A model generated the notes under the pieces. That model had not been told where the DNA came from and made no database searches. It worked only from the letters and a program-made list of their open reading frames with translations. A DNA stretch of 49,100 nucleotides from Streptomyces sp. (GTDB lineage Bacteria > Actinomycetota > Actinomycetes > Streptomycetales > Streptomycetaceae), in contig NZ_JAEKKT010000163.1 of assembly GCF_019510245.1 (NCBI RefSeq), forward strand, positions 1 through 49,100, in the 5' to 3' direction. The position numbers and the translations under genes are program-made. Shown piece by piece: positions 35,404-43,739 of the stretch (its first letter is position 1; every line of letters starts with the position of its first letter).

Positions 35404-36606
35404 TCAGGAAGCGGTGGCGGCCGCGGAGAGGACCGGCCGGCCCCGGTGGGTGCTGAGGCCGGCTGCTGAGCGGACCGGTGGCGGGACGCGGGTGCCCGTC
35501 AACGCCGGGGGAGGACCGGGCCGTTGCTGGTGGGTCTTGATCTGGTAGAGGACCGTGCCGCCGTCGGGGGTGTGCGCGATGAGGTCGATGCCGTGGTCGT
35601 CGGTGGTGAGGGTGGTGTGGACGGCGGTGTCGGGTCGGGTGGGGCCGGTGCCGCCGGTGCCGCCGGTGAGGAGGCGGGTGGCGGTGATCCAGTCGGGTGT
35701 GGTGGTGCCGTTGCGGTGTGCTTCCCGGCTGGCCGACCGGAACATGACGGCGAAGGCGTCCGCGAGCACCTGGACGCCCGCGGCCAGGGCGGTGACGTCG
35801 TAGCGGGAGTGGTCTGCGGCGAGGGCTTCCACGACCGGCCTGATGCCCGCGGCCAGCCGGTCGACGTCGAAGCGGGCGCGGTGTGCGGCGAGGGCTTCGA
35901 TGGCCGGCCTGATGCCTGCGGCGAGCCGGCCGAAGTCGTAGTGGGCGCCGGTGTCCGGTCCGCCGTGGGCGAGGGGGAGCGGGTGGGTGCGGCGGATCAA
36001 CTGCGTGAGCTGCCTGCACGGGGGTGCGGGGCGGGTGCCGCGCTGGGCGGTGACGTGCTGGTAGGCGTCGAGGTACGGGTGCTGTGCGCCCGGACGGATG
36101 CCGCAGACGGTGAGGAAGGTGATCAGCTGCTCGCGGCTGGCGGGCAGGGCCTTGCGGTTGACGATCCGCGACGCGGTGGCGAGCGGCACCCGTGGCCGGC
36201 CCGGCCGGTCGAGGTCGCGCAGGGGCGGGGCGCCTGCCCGTTCGTACGCCGCGGCCAGGGCGAGGCTGAAGTCGCGCGCGTCGCGGACGAGGTGGGGGGC
36301 GGGTGCCTGGAGCGCGCGGAGCTTGCCGCGCTGGGTGGTGCGGCCGAGGGTGTGCAGGCGGTGGGCCTTGTCCTGGTCGGCCGGGCCGGCGCCGCAGGCG
36401 CGGAGGTAGGCGTCGAGGACGGCCGCGGTGGGCGGGGCGGCGCCGGACTCGGCGCGCTGGACGGCGCCGCGGGAGATGTTGGCGGCGTCGGCCAGGGCGC
36501 GCTGGGTCAGCCGGGCGGTGTCGCGCAGGGCGGTGAGGTGCTCGGCGAGACGGGCGTAGTGGCGCTGAGCGGCGGCGCCGGCGGGGGGACGGGTCATGGC
36601 CGGCAC
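35404..36606 (-). CDS. XRE-type regulator with two HTH regions and internal repeats
   Basis: A 400-residue protein. Residues 33-52 (LTQRALADAANISRGAVQRA) are a clear XRE helix-turn-helix. A second HTH-like segment lies at 139-170 (RVPLATASRIVNRKALPASR and onward), a pattern common in Streptomyces regulators. Residues about 223-285 contain three repeats of about 22 residues of the form (Y/F)D-x2-(R/A)LAAGIRPxxEALA. Near the end is an HTPDGGTVLYQIKTH segment. The GTG at 36606 directly follows the stop of the small membrane gene; ATG at 36597 is an alternative. It probably regulates plasmid or neighbouring genes. The repeats could form a ligand-binding or oligomerising helical array. Confidence 0.75.
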   Translation of the reverse strand: MPAMTRPPAGAAAQRHYARLAEHLTALRDTARLTQRALADAANISRGAVQRAESGAAPPTAAVLDAYLRACGAGPADQDKAHRLHTLGRTTQRGKLRALQAPAPHLVRDARDFSLALAAAYERAGAPPLRDLDRPGRPRVPLATASRIVNRKALPASREQLITFLTVCGIRPGAQHPYLDAYQHVTAQRGTRPAPPCRQLTQLIRRTHPLPLAHGGPDTGAHYDFGRLAAGIRPAIEALAAHRARFDVDRLAAGIRPVVEALAADHSRYDVTALAAGVQVLADAFAVMFRSASREAHRNGTTTPDWITATRLLTGGTGGTGPTRPDTAVHTTLTTDDHGIDLIAHTPDGGTVLYQIKTHQQRPGPPPALTGTRVPPPVRSAAGLSTHRGRPVLSAAATAS

Positions 36607-36942
36607 CTACTTGCCCGCGCCGGAGCGTACGGCGGCCTCGACGAGGATGCTCATCAGGCGGCGGCCGCCGCCGGCGGCGGTGAGGGTGGCCGCCCCGATC
36701 GCCCCGCAGCCGCCCAGGAGTGCGAAGACGGTCCCCAGCTCGGTGCCGGCGAGGAACAGGCCGCAGCCGAGCCCGAGGACGGCGATCAGTAGGATCAGCG
36801 CGTGGGTGGGCCCGAACCGCCCGGCGGCGCCGTCCGGTTCACCGCCGCCCGTCGGCTCCGGCGCCGGTGCCTCCGGGGCGCTGGGTGCACAGGTGCAGAC
36901 CGGGGCGGGCCCGGCCGGGTGGGGGAGAGGGGGAAGGCTCAT
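36607..36942 (-). CDS. Small two-helix membrane protein
   Basis: A 111-residue protein with a Pro/Ala/Glu-rich N-terminus containing CTC, and two hydrophobic helices at about 47-66 and 69-90. A short basic tail follows. The layout resembles small spread or membrane proteins of Streptomyces plasmids, but no family is recognised with confidence. Its stop directly abuts the start of the XRE regulator, so the two are probably made from one mRNA. The ATG at 36942 follows a purine-rich GGGAAGG segment (minus strand). Confidence 0.6.
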   Translation of the reverse strand: MSLPPLPHPAGPAPVCTCAPSAPEAPAPEPTGGGEPDGAAGRFGPTHALILLIAVLGLGCGLFLAGTELGTVFALLGGCGAIGAATLTAAGGGRRLMSILVEAAVRSGAGK

Positions 36943-37293
36943 GGTGCGCAGGACTCCATCCTGACGGGGGCCGCCGACGGCATGCCGGGGCTACTGGTCG
37001 CAAAGTGACGCAGTCCTTAAGGCAGTTGGCCCTGCCGTTGGTCGGGCTGCGCGGCACACAGCCTTCCACGCTCCGGTATCCCGCCGCCCCGCCCCGGTAC
37101 GGCTTTTGTCCGGTGTGTGGCTTACCGGCCCCGCCGGTGTTCCTCGTCTCGCCGTGAAATCCGCCGCCCGGCCGGCCCGCCAAAACCGGCCTGGTGACGA
37201 CGGGTTGCGCGCCTGCGGCGCCTCTGGCGGCCCACCGTTTGTTCCGGCCGACTTGCGGCCTAGGCCGTATCAGCAAGACGGTGGTCCTAGCAC

Positions 37294-37320
37294 GACACCG
37301 GCGGCGAGTTCGCCGGTGTC
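37294..37320. terminator. Hairpin, 10-bp perfect stem
   Basis: GACACCGGCG and CGCCGGTGTC form a perfect 10-bp stem around a 7-base loop. No T-tract follows on either strand, which is usual for actinobacterial terminators. It lies downstream of the minus-strand gene ending at 37624. Confidence 0.45.
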
Positions 37321-37394
37321 CTCCTGACGGCTACTGGTCGCAAGCCCGAACCGCTTCAGGACTCCCGGCAGGCGCGTTGGCCCGCGCCCGCCGC

Positions 37395-37434
37395 CACGTC
37401 AGGCCGGCACCGCCCTCGGTGCCGGCCTGACGTG
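37395..37434. terminator. Long perfect hairpin, 18-bp stem
   Basis: The arms at 37395-37412 and 37417-37434 are perfect reverse complements around the 4-base loop CCCT. A stem this long and perfect is very unlikely by chance. It may stop transcription arriving from the minus-strand genes on its right, or it may be a structural site of the repeat-rich region. Confidence 0.6.
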
Positions 37435-37600
37435 CGTCCAGGGCGACGGCGGTGACTTCCCGCGCGCCCCGGGCCTGCGGCGAGGCCGTTGCTCAGCTGT
37501 TCGACCGGCCGGCGCGGGGGGTGTCGAGGAGGAGGGCGTTCGCGCGGGGAGCGTCGTTGTGGCCGACGTTGCTGGTGATGACTGTCCGGCTGGTTGGTGG

Positions 37601-37639
37601 TGTTCGGCAGCGTTCGGCGTTGTTCAGTGCGGTGTTCGG
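37601..37639. repeat. Four phased YGTTCRG direct repeats (iteron-like)
   Basis: TGTTCGG (37601), CGTTCGG (37611), TGTTCAG (37621) and TGTTCGG (37633) repeat at 10, 10 and 12 bases, placing them on one face of the helix. This resembles iterons or a partition/operator array. The array overlaps the very end of the minus-strand membrane gene. Confidence 0.5.
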
Positions 37640-38418
37640 GGCCGTCTGGTGCCACCGGGAAATCCCGTACATCGTTCAGAATCTGCTCTTCCAAGAGCAT
37701 CGCGCAGCGTCACCCTCGCACGCTGTCTCACCTCACCCGCGGGCCGTTCAGCTGCGCCCCGGACGGCCCGCCCGGGGATCGCCGTACGCCCGGCCGGCCG
37801 GGCTGATGCGCCTCGTCCGCCGCGTCCCTGGCCTGGACGGCCGGTCCGCGACGCATTCTCCCCGCGGGGATTGGGGATGCGGGGGACGGCAACGCTGGCC
37901 GGGGTAGGTGCGGGCGAAGGCTCGGTGCTGGGCTGGGCTCTCGTACGCGGAACGTCCTGCTGCTCGCTGCTCGTGCACGGTCCGGGCCCGACGGCGGTCC
38001 CGACCGGCGCTGTCGGCTGCGCCGCGGCCGGCCCGTGCGAGGTGTCGATGTCGTCGCCGGCGGCGTATCCCATCTCGCCGGTACACGGCTGCGCCGCTGG
38101 CCGCCGGCCGGTGCTGCCCGGGGAGGAGCCGGCGGTGCGGCCGGCCCCTCCCCGCGCCCGATGCCCGGAGTGGTTCAGCAGCTGCCTGGCGGCGGGCAGG
38201 ACGGCGCCGGGGTGCGCGGCCGGCGGCGGCGTGGACGCGAGGCCGAGGCTCATCAGGACGGTCGCGACGGCCGCAGCCGCGGTGATCGCCATGTACAGGT
38301 CTCCGCGGGCCGGGACCGTGCTGCTGCCCTTCTTGGTGTCGAGGTAGACGGCGACGGCCGCGCCCGCCGACACCATGAGGGTGAGCAGCAGGCCGGGGGT
38401 GATGGAGAGCTCGGTCAT
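37624..38418 (-). CDS. Membrane protein with long polar tail
   Basis: A 264-residue frame. The first 62 residues form two membrane helices (GLLLTLMVSAGAAVAVYLDT and LYMAITAAAAVATVLMSLGL) separated by a basic loop. The remaining 200 residues are Pro/Ala/Arg/Gly-rich and of low complexity, so the true end of the protein is uncertain; a frameshift or decayed tail cannot be excluded. The N-terminal part resembles small plasmid membrane proteins such as Spd-type spread proteins in layout only. The ATG overlaps the stop of a 45-codon upstream frame (ATGA), which suggests translational coupling. Confidence 0.5.
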   Translation of the reverse strand: MTELSITPGLLLTLMVSAGAAVAVYLDTKKGSSTVPARGDLYMAITAAAAVATVLMSLGLASTPPPAAHPGAVLPAARQLLNHSGHRARGGAGRTAGSSPGSTGRRPAAQPCTGEMGYAAGDDIDTSHGPAAAQPTAPVGTAVGPGPCTSSEQQDVPRTRAQPSTEPSPAPTPASVAVPRIPNPRGENASRTGRPGQGRGGRGASARPAGRTAIPGRAVRGAAERPAGEVRQRARVTLRDALGRADSERCTGFPGGTRRPRTPH

Positions 38419-38552
38419 CGGACGGCGAGCTCCGCCCGGACCGCGGCGCCGGGGCGAGGGCGCCCCGCCTGCCGCCCACCGCCCGCGCCGCCTGTTTGTG
38501 CTGGTAGGAGCACTTGTCGGTGCCGTGCTGTAGCTTCACAGGTGTCAGTCAA
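38415..38552 (-). CDS. Possible short peptide gene upstream of membrane gene
   Basis: A 45-residue frame beginning with TTG at 38552, preceded by a strong AGGAGG ribosome-binding site four bases away. It ends in an ATGA overlap with the next gene. The peptide starts LTDTCEATARHRQVLLPAQT and becomes Gly/Arg-rich. The good ribosome-binding site and the overlap are the only support. A leader peptide that couples translation of the membrane gene is a possibility. A GTG at 38539 in another frame (MKLQHGTDKCSYQHKQAARA) is a competing start, which weakens the call. Confidence 0.35.
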   Translation of the reverse strand: MTDTCEATARHRQVLLPAQTGGAGGGRQAGRPRPGAAVRAELAVR

Positions 38553-39142
38553 GGTTCCTCCTGCTGCCCGTACGAGGGGTTGGGGGACCACGACGCCGGG
38601 AGCTCCTGGGACACGGCCGGCCGCCAAGCAAGGACCGTGTTTTCAGGGGCTCTTCGGCGTGTTGGGGGCCCGTGACATCAACGACGCTACCGGCAGGGTC
38701 CGACAATGGGACGTCCGTACCAACAACGCCCTGACCAGGCCCTGTTGTCAGTACCGCGAGCGGCCCCGTGACCTCCCGCGACACCCCCGCACGGACAACC
38801 CGCCCCCGCCACCCGCCCGTTCACCACCGGGGCCAACGGCCCCGGTCCTGCGCCCCGGCCGGCCAGAGGCCCGAAAGAGACCCGGCCTCCACCCCGCACG
38901 CGGCCCCCGACAGGGGGCACGCCCCCGCCGGCCAACGGCAGGCCCCGCCTCGAAGTGCTGCTCCCCGTCCACGTCCTCGTCGCGAGCCGTCTGGGTGCCT
39001 TCCCCCGGTCAGCCCCATCCCGACCGTCCGGGCCGTGCGCGACCGCGTCAAACGCTGGTGCCACCGCTCGCCAGCTGCTGCGGCTCAGGCTGCCGCAGCC
39101 GGCCGGGCGCGAAGGCGGATCACCTTGTCCTCGTTGGTGCGG
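38553..39142. other. Intergenic region, no supported gene
   Basis: These 590 bases contain the hairpin-rich repeat copy A1 (38826-38970), annotated separately. The rest shows no frame with convincing codon use. The promoter for the leftward genes starting at 38552 presumably lies in 38560-38800, where CCGACAATGGGACGTCC and neighbouring sequence are somewhat less GC-rich. No clear -35/-10 pair was identified. Confidence 0.4.
38826..38970 (+). repeat. Hairpin-rich repeat, copy A1
   Basis: This segment is repeated with some divergence at 44221-44368 in the same orientation. Shared features, in order, are ACCGGGGCC-AAC-GGCCCCGGT (9-bp stem here), GCCCCC-GACA-GGGGGC (6-bp stem), a GCCGGCCAACGG hairpin and a GAAGTGCTGCTCCCCGTCC end. 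The loops are AAC and GACA, unlike the GCA loops of typical Streptomyces telomeres. It may be a structured regulatory or recombination site, or just part of a duplicated segment. Confidence 0.65.
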
Positions 39143-39940
39143 TCACGTGTACGTGTTGAGTGCGGTGGCGGCCCCGCACAGTGCGGTGACGTCCCGCAGG
39201 AAGTACTGCATCGCCTTCACGGCGGCACCGTCGCTCTGGTCTGCTCTCCAAGGGTTGCGGCCTGACAGGAGGAGACGGTCGAGGGCCTGTTGGGCGGCGG
39301 TGTCCGAGTCGGCGGCGATCCAGCCGTTGCCGGGCAGGTTGGGACGGACCTCGTTGTAGAGGATGTTCCACCGGCTCTGCACCCGGGTGCGCCAGTCATC
39401 CACCGGTGCCCACTCGGCGCTGTAGTGGGTGGGGAACGATCTGAGAGAGCGGCGGGGGCGTCCAAGTGGGCTGGGCAGCAGTGTGTCGAAGTCGGCGAGG
39501 AAGCGCTCCATGTCCTGGTCGCGGGAAGAAGCGTCGGCGGGCAGATCCCGGATGCCGGTGATCTGGTCGCGCAGGTCGGTGACCTTGGCGGTCAGGTCGG
39601 TGAGGTCGGCCGCGCTGAAGACTGAGAGCAACGCCCGCTGGAACTGGGTGGCTTCGGCGCCAGCGCGTGCCAGGGCGAGTCTGGCCTGGCGGGCGGTGTC
39701 CTGGTCGCTGGCCAGCTTGTTGAACAGGAGCAGCGCGGCGGGGACACCGAAGCAGACGCCGGTGGCCGCGGAGTAGATGTTGAGGAGGTAGTCGTGGCCC
39801 GTCCACCAGTTGCTGCTGTCGAGCCGCAAGCCCTCGACGAGCAGGACGACTCCGGCGGGAATGAGCACGTAGGTGAGAATCCGGGTCGACCGTGGCTTCT
39901 CGGTCCACGAGCGGCGTATCCGGGTGATCGGTTGTTGCAC
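39143..39940 (-). CDS. Membrane protein with cytoplasmic coiled-coil domain
   Basis: A 265-residue protein. Two hydrophobic helices lie at 20-38 and about 56-76. A charged, heptad-like segment (about 78-145, rich in Leu, Ala, Asp and Arg) follows, then a mixed C-terminal domain with aromatic residues (NPWRADQSDGAAVKAMQYFL). The GTG at 39940 has AGGGGG about six bases upstream. No family is recognised. It is probably anchored in the membrane with the bulk in the cytoplasm. It is divergent from the gene at 40268, with a hairpin between them. Composition and start signals support a real gene. Confidence 0.65.
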   Translation of the reverse strand: MQQPITRIRRSWTEKPRSTRILTYVLIPAGVVLLVEGLRLDSSNWWTGHDYLLNIYSAATGVCFGVPAALLLFNKLASDQDTARQARLALARAGAEATQFQRALLSVFSAADLTDLTAKVTDLRDQITGIRDLPADASSRDQDMERFLADFDTLLPSPLGRPRRSLRSFPTHYSAEWAPVDDWRTRVQSRWNILYNEVRPNLPGNGWIAADSDTAAQQALDRLLLSGRNPWRADQSDGAAVKAMQYFLRDVTALCGAATALNTYT

Positions 39941-40049
39941 GTATGGCCCCCTGTTTGTGTGTGCTGCCCGGACGGTAGCGGGAAACGCGACCTGTCCAAG
40001 CGCCAGACGTCCCCGCGGTCTCGTGTCCGGACGCCGCCGGTACTGCCCA

Positions 40050-40080
40050 GCTCACCCCTGCGCGCGCTGGAGGGGTGAGC
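40050..40080. promoter_or_regulatory. 10-bp inverted repeat in divergent promoter region
   Basis: GCTCACCCCT and AGGGGTGAGC form a perfect 10-bp inverted repeat with an 11-base spacer. It lies between the divergent genes starting at 39940 and 40268. It could be an operator or an mRNA hairpin. TACGAT near 40116 is a possible -10 element for the rightward gene. The rest of 39941-40267 shows nothing else. Confidence 0.4.
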
Positions 40081-40267
40081 GCGAGTTGGCGGGGGAGGGC
40101 GGGTGGTTTCCGCTACGATGCCGGGCGGCAGGACGCGCACCGCCGACCGCCGCCGCTGTATCCCCGCCCGCGCCGGGACAGCTCAGACGGCCAAGGTCCC
40201 CACCAGGGCCCGCGACACCCACCCGCACGACTGCGGACAGGCGCGGGGTGCCCGGAGAGAAGTCGTC

Positions 40268-40990
40268 ATGCCACGCAACCAGTCCCGCGCCGGCTGGCGC
40301 GCCCGCCTCGTGCAGAAGACCACGGGCACCAAGGGCAAGTACACCGAGCTGCTGCGCGAGGAGACGCGCCCGCGGTCCGTCCGCAGGGAACCCGTCCACA
40401 CCGAGCCCGTCCGCCGGCTCGCCGCTCACCTGCGCGCCGACCTGGGCGCCGACGGGGAGAAAGCCGCCCGCCTCGTGGACGAGGCCATGGCCTGGACGCT
40501 GAAGGACAGCGGGCTGAAGCAGGCCCTGCTCCGGATGTCCGTCAACTCCGCCGCCCGCGCGCGCCACGTCGCCGCCCTGGACGAGCACGCCGTCGGCGAG
40601 GTCACGTTGCACGACGCCCCCCTCGTCCAGGTCGTGTACGAGGTGCTGGAGATGGTCGCCGAGGAAGAGGACCTGGTGAGCCCGGACCTGCTGCGCGCGG
40701 CCGCGGATGTCCTCGACAGGCTCGTCGGCCACCACAACCACATCTGCAACTCCGCGATCTACGGGGTGCGGGCCGGCGGATGGCTCACCGATACCAGGAT
40801 GCGGGAGCGGGTGTACACCACGACGGCCCCGGTCGCCGTGGTCGCGGCGGCGGCCCTGCGCACGCTGCGGGAGGCCGCCCTCATCCCGGACGAGGACGAA
40901 CTGACCGACGCCGACTGCATGTTCACCCTGGAGGAGGCTGCCCGCTTCGCGCGTACCGCCGCCGACCTCGCCGTCCACCCGGCCGCCTGA
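40268..40990 (+). CDS. Hypothetical protein, intact copy of a duplicated gene
   Basis: A 240-residue protein not recognised from sequence. The basic N-terminus contains LVQKTTGTKGKYTELLREE, a TGxxYTxxLR-like motif often seen in small actinobacterial accessory proteins. The middle is helical with HDAPLVQVVYEVLEMVAEEE. The end (ELTDADCMFTLEEAARFART) is the part duplicated in the relic at 44804-44932. The ATG at 40268 has GGAGAG about eight bases upstream. No membrane segment is seen. Function is unknown; it is soluble, helical and acidic in its second half. It is flanked by non-coding DNA on both sides and appears to be transcribed alone. Confidence 0.68.
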   Translation: MPRNQSRAGWRARLVQKTTGTKGKYTELLREETRPRSVRREPVHTEPVRRLAAHLRADLGADGEKAARLVDEAMAWTLKDSGLKQALLRMSVNSAARARHVAALDEHAVGEVTLHDAPLVQVVYEVLEMVAEEEDLVSPDLLRAAADVLDRLVGHHNHICNSAIYGVRAGGWLTDTRMRERVYTTTAPVAVVAAAALRTLREAALIPDEDELTDADCMFTLEEAARFARTAADLAVHPAA

Positions 40991-41774
40991 CCCACGCGGA
41001 CGGCATGAGACAACCGCCCTGCCCCGTATGATGGTTGACCTGCCATTTTGGTCGAAATCCGGGTATGGGTGACCGGCCGGAGCGGGTGGATGCCTTCGAG
41101 CGGACGCGGTCGGCGGTGCGCGCCGACGGGGCGAGCGCCGTACGGCGCCGACCGTGTCCGCGGGCTCGTCGCAACTCGGCGGCCCGGCCCGGGGGTTCCT
41201 CCGCCGTACGGCCGCCGTGCTCCCGGAACCGGTGAAAGCGCGGGTCCCGGGACGTCGTGGAACGGGTCCGGCCTGCTGCTCGTCACCCGCCGCGCCCACG
41301 TACCGCGCCGTGGCGAGGCCGTACGACGGTGTCGTCCGCTGCACCCTGGTGGAGCGGACGTCGAGGTGACCCGGCGGCCCGTACGGTAGGCGACCCCCAC
41401 CCAGCCCCTGACGGGCCGTCGGGCGAGATCGTGCAGGTCGCAGCCGGTCGGATCGGAAAGACCGTCAACTCGCGTGCTGCGTCCGCTCGGAGGGGCGTAC
41501 CCTTTTGTCATCGTCGCCGCCGAGGGCGGCCTGTTGTGCAGCCGGTGGACACCGCGGTATCCACCGGCAAGACCTGAGTACGCCGCCTGCACGTCACTGG
41601 GCGGGTACCCGGATCCGCCTGCGGGTCACCGAAGCGACGCCGGGTCAGCTCAGCGACGGACCGCGGTCCTCACCGGGCGGGCACGGGTGCGTTGCGCTCC
41701 GATGGCGCTCTGCTCGCGTACGCCGGTCACCGGCCGCGAGCCCGCCTCGCGCCGGCCCATTCGATTGAGGCCCT
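40991..41774. other. Intergenic region, no supported gene
   Basis: These 784 bases lie between two rightward genes. The first 80 bases contain a less GC-rich patch (CGTATGATGGTTGACCTGCC and CATTTTGGTCGAAATCC) with a partial inverted repeat TTGACC/GGTCGAA at about 41034-41056. This could be a promoter or operator. The remaining 650 bases have no frame with convincing coding character on either strand. The promoter of the ParB-like operon is presumably close to 41700. Confidence 0.4.
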
Positions 41775-43739
41775 GTGAGCACCATCGACATCCCTGACGA
41801 GCACGACGACATCGACGGTATCGAGGTCATCGACATCCGCTCCGGCGACCGCTCGACGCCGTTCGAGCACCGCGTCGAGCCGGTCAGCAAGACCACCAAG
41901 GCGATCAAGTTCCTCGAGAGCCACCGCGACGTCCAGATCTCCTCCGCCGCCATCCGCCGGATCGCGTACGGCGCTGTCGAGCCCGGACTCCTCGAAGGCG
42001 CCCGCCTGGAGCGCCACCGCGTGGAGACCGGCTGGCTGAGCGTCCTCACCTACCGCGCGTACACGCTGATGCTGTCCCCCGCGATCGAGAACGACCGTCT
42101 CCTGGACGAGGCCCACTACGCGGCCGACCCGGACACCAGCGCCAACCTGCGGGTCCTGGCCATGCCCACCGCGCACGACACCGACGCCACCCTCGTCTAC
42201 GCCGACGCCATGGACGACCTCCTCGCCGCCATCGACCGGGCGTCCAAGGGCGTGAGGAAGAACAACCCGCAGGAAGTCGGCCGACGCATCGTGGAGCGGC
42301 CCCTGACGGCCGTCCCCGCCACCTTCCTCAACCCCGGACGCCACCCCGACGACGACCTGAGCCTCGTCGACGGCAACAGCCGCTGGGCGTCCTGCACCGT
42401 CGGCATCAAGGTCCCGGCCAGCTCGATCCGCCCCACCAACGCCAAGGACCCCGACAGTCTGCTTCCGTCCCACCTCATGCGGCTTCCCCTCGTCGAGCGG
42501 CGGGATCTCGTCCGGGAGATCGTCAAGAACGCCCACCGCGACATCAACGCCGCCACCGGCACGAGCAGGGCGGCCCGTGCCAGGCGCGACCAGGCCGCCA
42601 GGCTCCTCAACGCGATGACCGTCCCGGTGCAGGTCATCGTCGGCTACACCGACGACAACCCGGACATGGGCATGGGACGCTTCCCCGTCGCGGTCCGCTC
42701 GCTGCTGATGCGCATGAACATCGGAGTGAGGGAGTTCAAGGAGCCCTCGAAAAACGGTGTCACCGCCGAGGAGATCGTCACTGCCCTGTTCGACGCTGGC
42801 GAGCTCGGCGACGACGCCCAGGCCGTGCGGGACGTCCTTCTCGGCCGCGCCGACGTCACCGACGCCATGAAGTCCCTCGGACTCAACCCCGCCTTCCGCG
42901 ACCTGCGGTTCACGTACGTCGTCCAGCAGCTCACCCGCAAGGAGCCCCGGCTGAACGCGGTCATGGCCGCGAAGCTCGACAAGCGCAGCCTCCAGGTCAC
43001 CCACCGCAGCGGCCCGATCGTCGAACTCGGCCTGCGCTCCTACTCCAGCCTCCCCAAGGAGAAGCTGGCGCCCGTGCGGACCGCGCTGGACACCGGCTGC
43101 CTGTGGCAGGCACTCGCCGACCACGAGTGGTCCGTCGAGAACATCGACAACGACCAGGCTGTGGACGACCTCCTGGCGCGCGCCGACAACGGCGACGTCC
43201 CCGCCCGGCTACTCCTCGGCGTGATCGCCATGGTCACCCTCGTCACCAGCGGCTACCTCCTCGCGCCCGGCGGCTCCGCCGAGCAGATCGTCGGCAACAT
43301 CAAGGTCATGCGCGCCGGCGTCGGCACGGTCATCAAGACCGTCCTCGACACGAAGGAGGGCCGGCAGGTGCTCGCCGACGCGATCAAGCGGATCCGTGCC
43401 GGCCTGCCCCCGAAGTGGTGGGCCGACGGCCACCTCGTCGAGAAGGACGGCTGGAAGGGCAGCGACTTCAACGCCCACCTGCGCCTCGCCGCCAATCACG
43501 GGTTCGCCCCGGAGGGCCACCAGAACGACCCCACCGCCACCGAACTCGAGGACAAGGCCCTCACGGCCTTCCAGACGTCCCTCACCACGGCCGCCTCCGA
43601 CCTCGACGACCTGATCGCCATGCGCAAGATGAACGGCACCACCACCGAACTCTCCTGGACCGTCGTGGAGCCGTCCTTCAAGCAGCTCAGCTTCATGGGC
43701 AACGACCTCGCCCGCATCGCCGAGGGCGAGCCGCGCTGA
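41775..43739 (+). CDS. ParB/DGQHR-like protein of unknown function
   Basis: A 654-residue protein. VDGNSRWASC (198-207) resembles the conserved core of ParB-type and DGQHR-type domains, which bind or cleave nucleic acid or nucleotide. Around it are LMRLPLVERRDLVREIVKNA and a long helical C-terminal part. The protein lacks P-loops and membrane helices, apart from one apolar stretch (LLLGVIAMVTLVTSGYLLAP) that is probably a buried helix. The GTG at 41775 has TTGAGG four bases upstream. Its stop overlaps the GIY-YIG-like gene by one base, so they are coupled. Partition, replication or modification-linked roles are possible. The domain call is tentative. Confidence 0.6.
   Translation: MSTIDIPDEHDDIDGIEVIDIRSGDRSTPFEHRVEPVSKTTKAIKFLESHRDVQISSAAIRRIAYGAVEPGLLEGARLERHRVETGWLSVLTYRAYTLMLSPAIENDRLLDEAHYAADPDTSANLRVLAMPTAHDTDATLVYADAMDDLLAAIDRASKGVRKNNPQEVGRRIVERPLTAVPATFLNPGRHPDDDLSLVDGNSRWASCTVGIKVPASSIRPTNAKDPDSLLPSHLMRLPLVERRDLVREIVKNAHRDINAATGTSRAARARRDQAARLLNAMTVPVQVIVGYTDDNPDMGMGRFPVAVRSLLMRMNIGVREFKEPSKNGVTAEEIVTALFDAGELGDDAQAVRDVLLGRADVTDAMKSLGLNPAFRDLRFTYVVQQLTRKEPRLNAVMAAKLDKRSLQVTHRSGPIVELGLRSYSSLPKEKLAPVRTALDTGCLWQALADHEWSVENIDNDQAVDDLLARADNGDVPARLLLGVIAMVTLVTSGYLLAPGGSAEQIVGNIKVMRAGVGTVIKTVLDTKEGRQVLADAIKRIRAGLPPKWWADGHLVEKDGWKGSDFNAHLRLAANHGFAPEGHQNDPTATELEDKALTAFQTSLTTAASDLDDLIAMRKMNGTTTELSWTVVEPSFKQLSFMGNDLARIAEGEPR

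Larger units (their letters stand above)
36943..37623. other. Non-coding region rich in repeats and hairpins
   Basis: These 681 bases hold no convincing gene but have unusual structure. GGCTACTGGTCGCAA occurs twice (about 36989-37003 and 37329-37343). CGGCCTAGGCCG at 37256-37267 is a perfect palindrome. Two strong hairpins (37294-37320 and 37395-37434) and a phased direct-repeat array (37601-37639) follow. Candidate roles are replication origin, centromere-like site, operator region or transcription stop. No replication initiator gene is recognisable nearby, so the role is open. Confidence 0.45.

Noticed and set aside
38826..38970. Streptomyces telomere
   Set aside because: Serial hairpins were suggestive, but the loops are AAC and GACA rather than GCA, the site is internal, and a second copy exists inside the window.
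41048..41389. Short frames in the gap between 40991 and 41774
   Set aside because: Several frames of 60-110 codons overlap in all phases with Arg/Pro/Gly-rich translation, no ribosome-binding sites and no conserved-looking motif.
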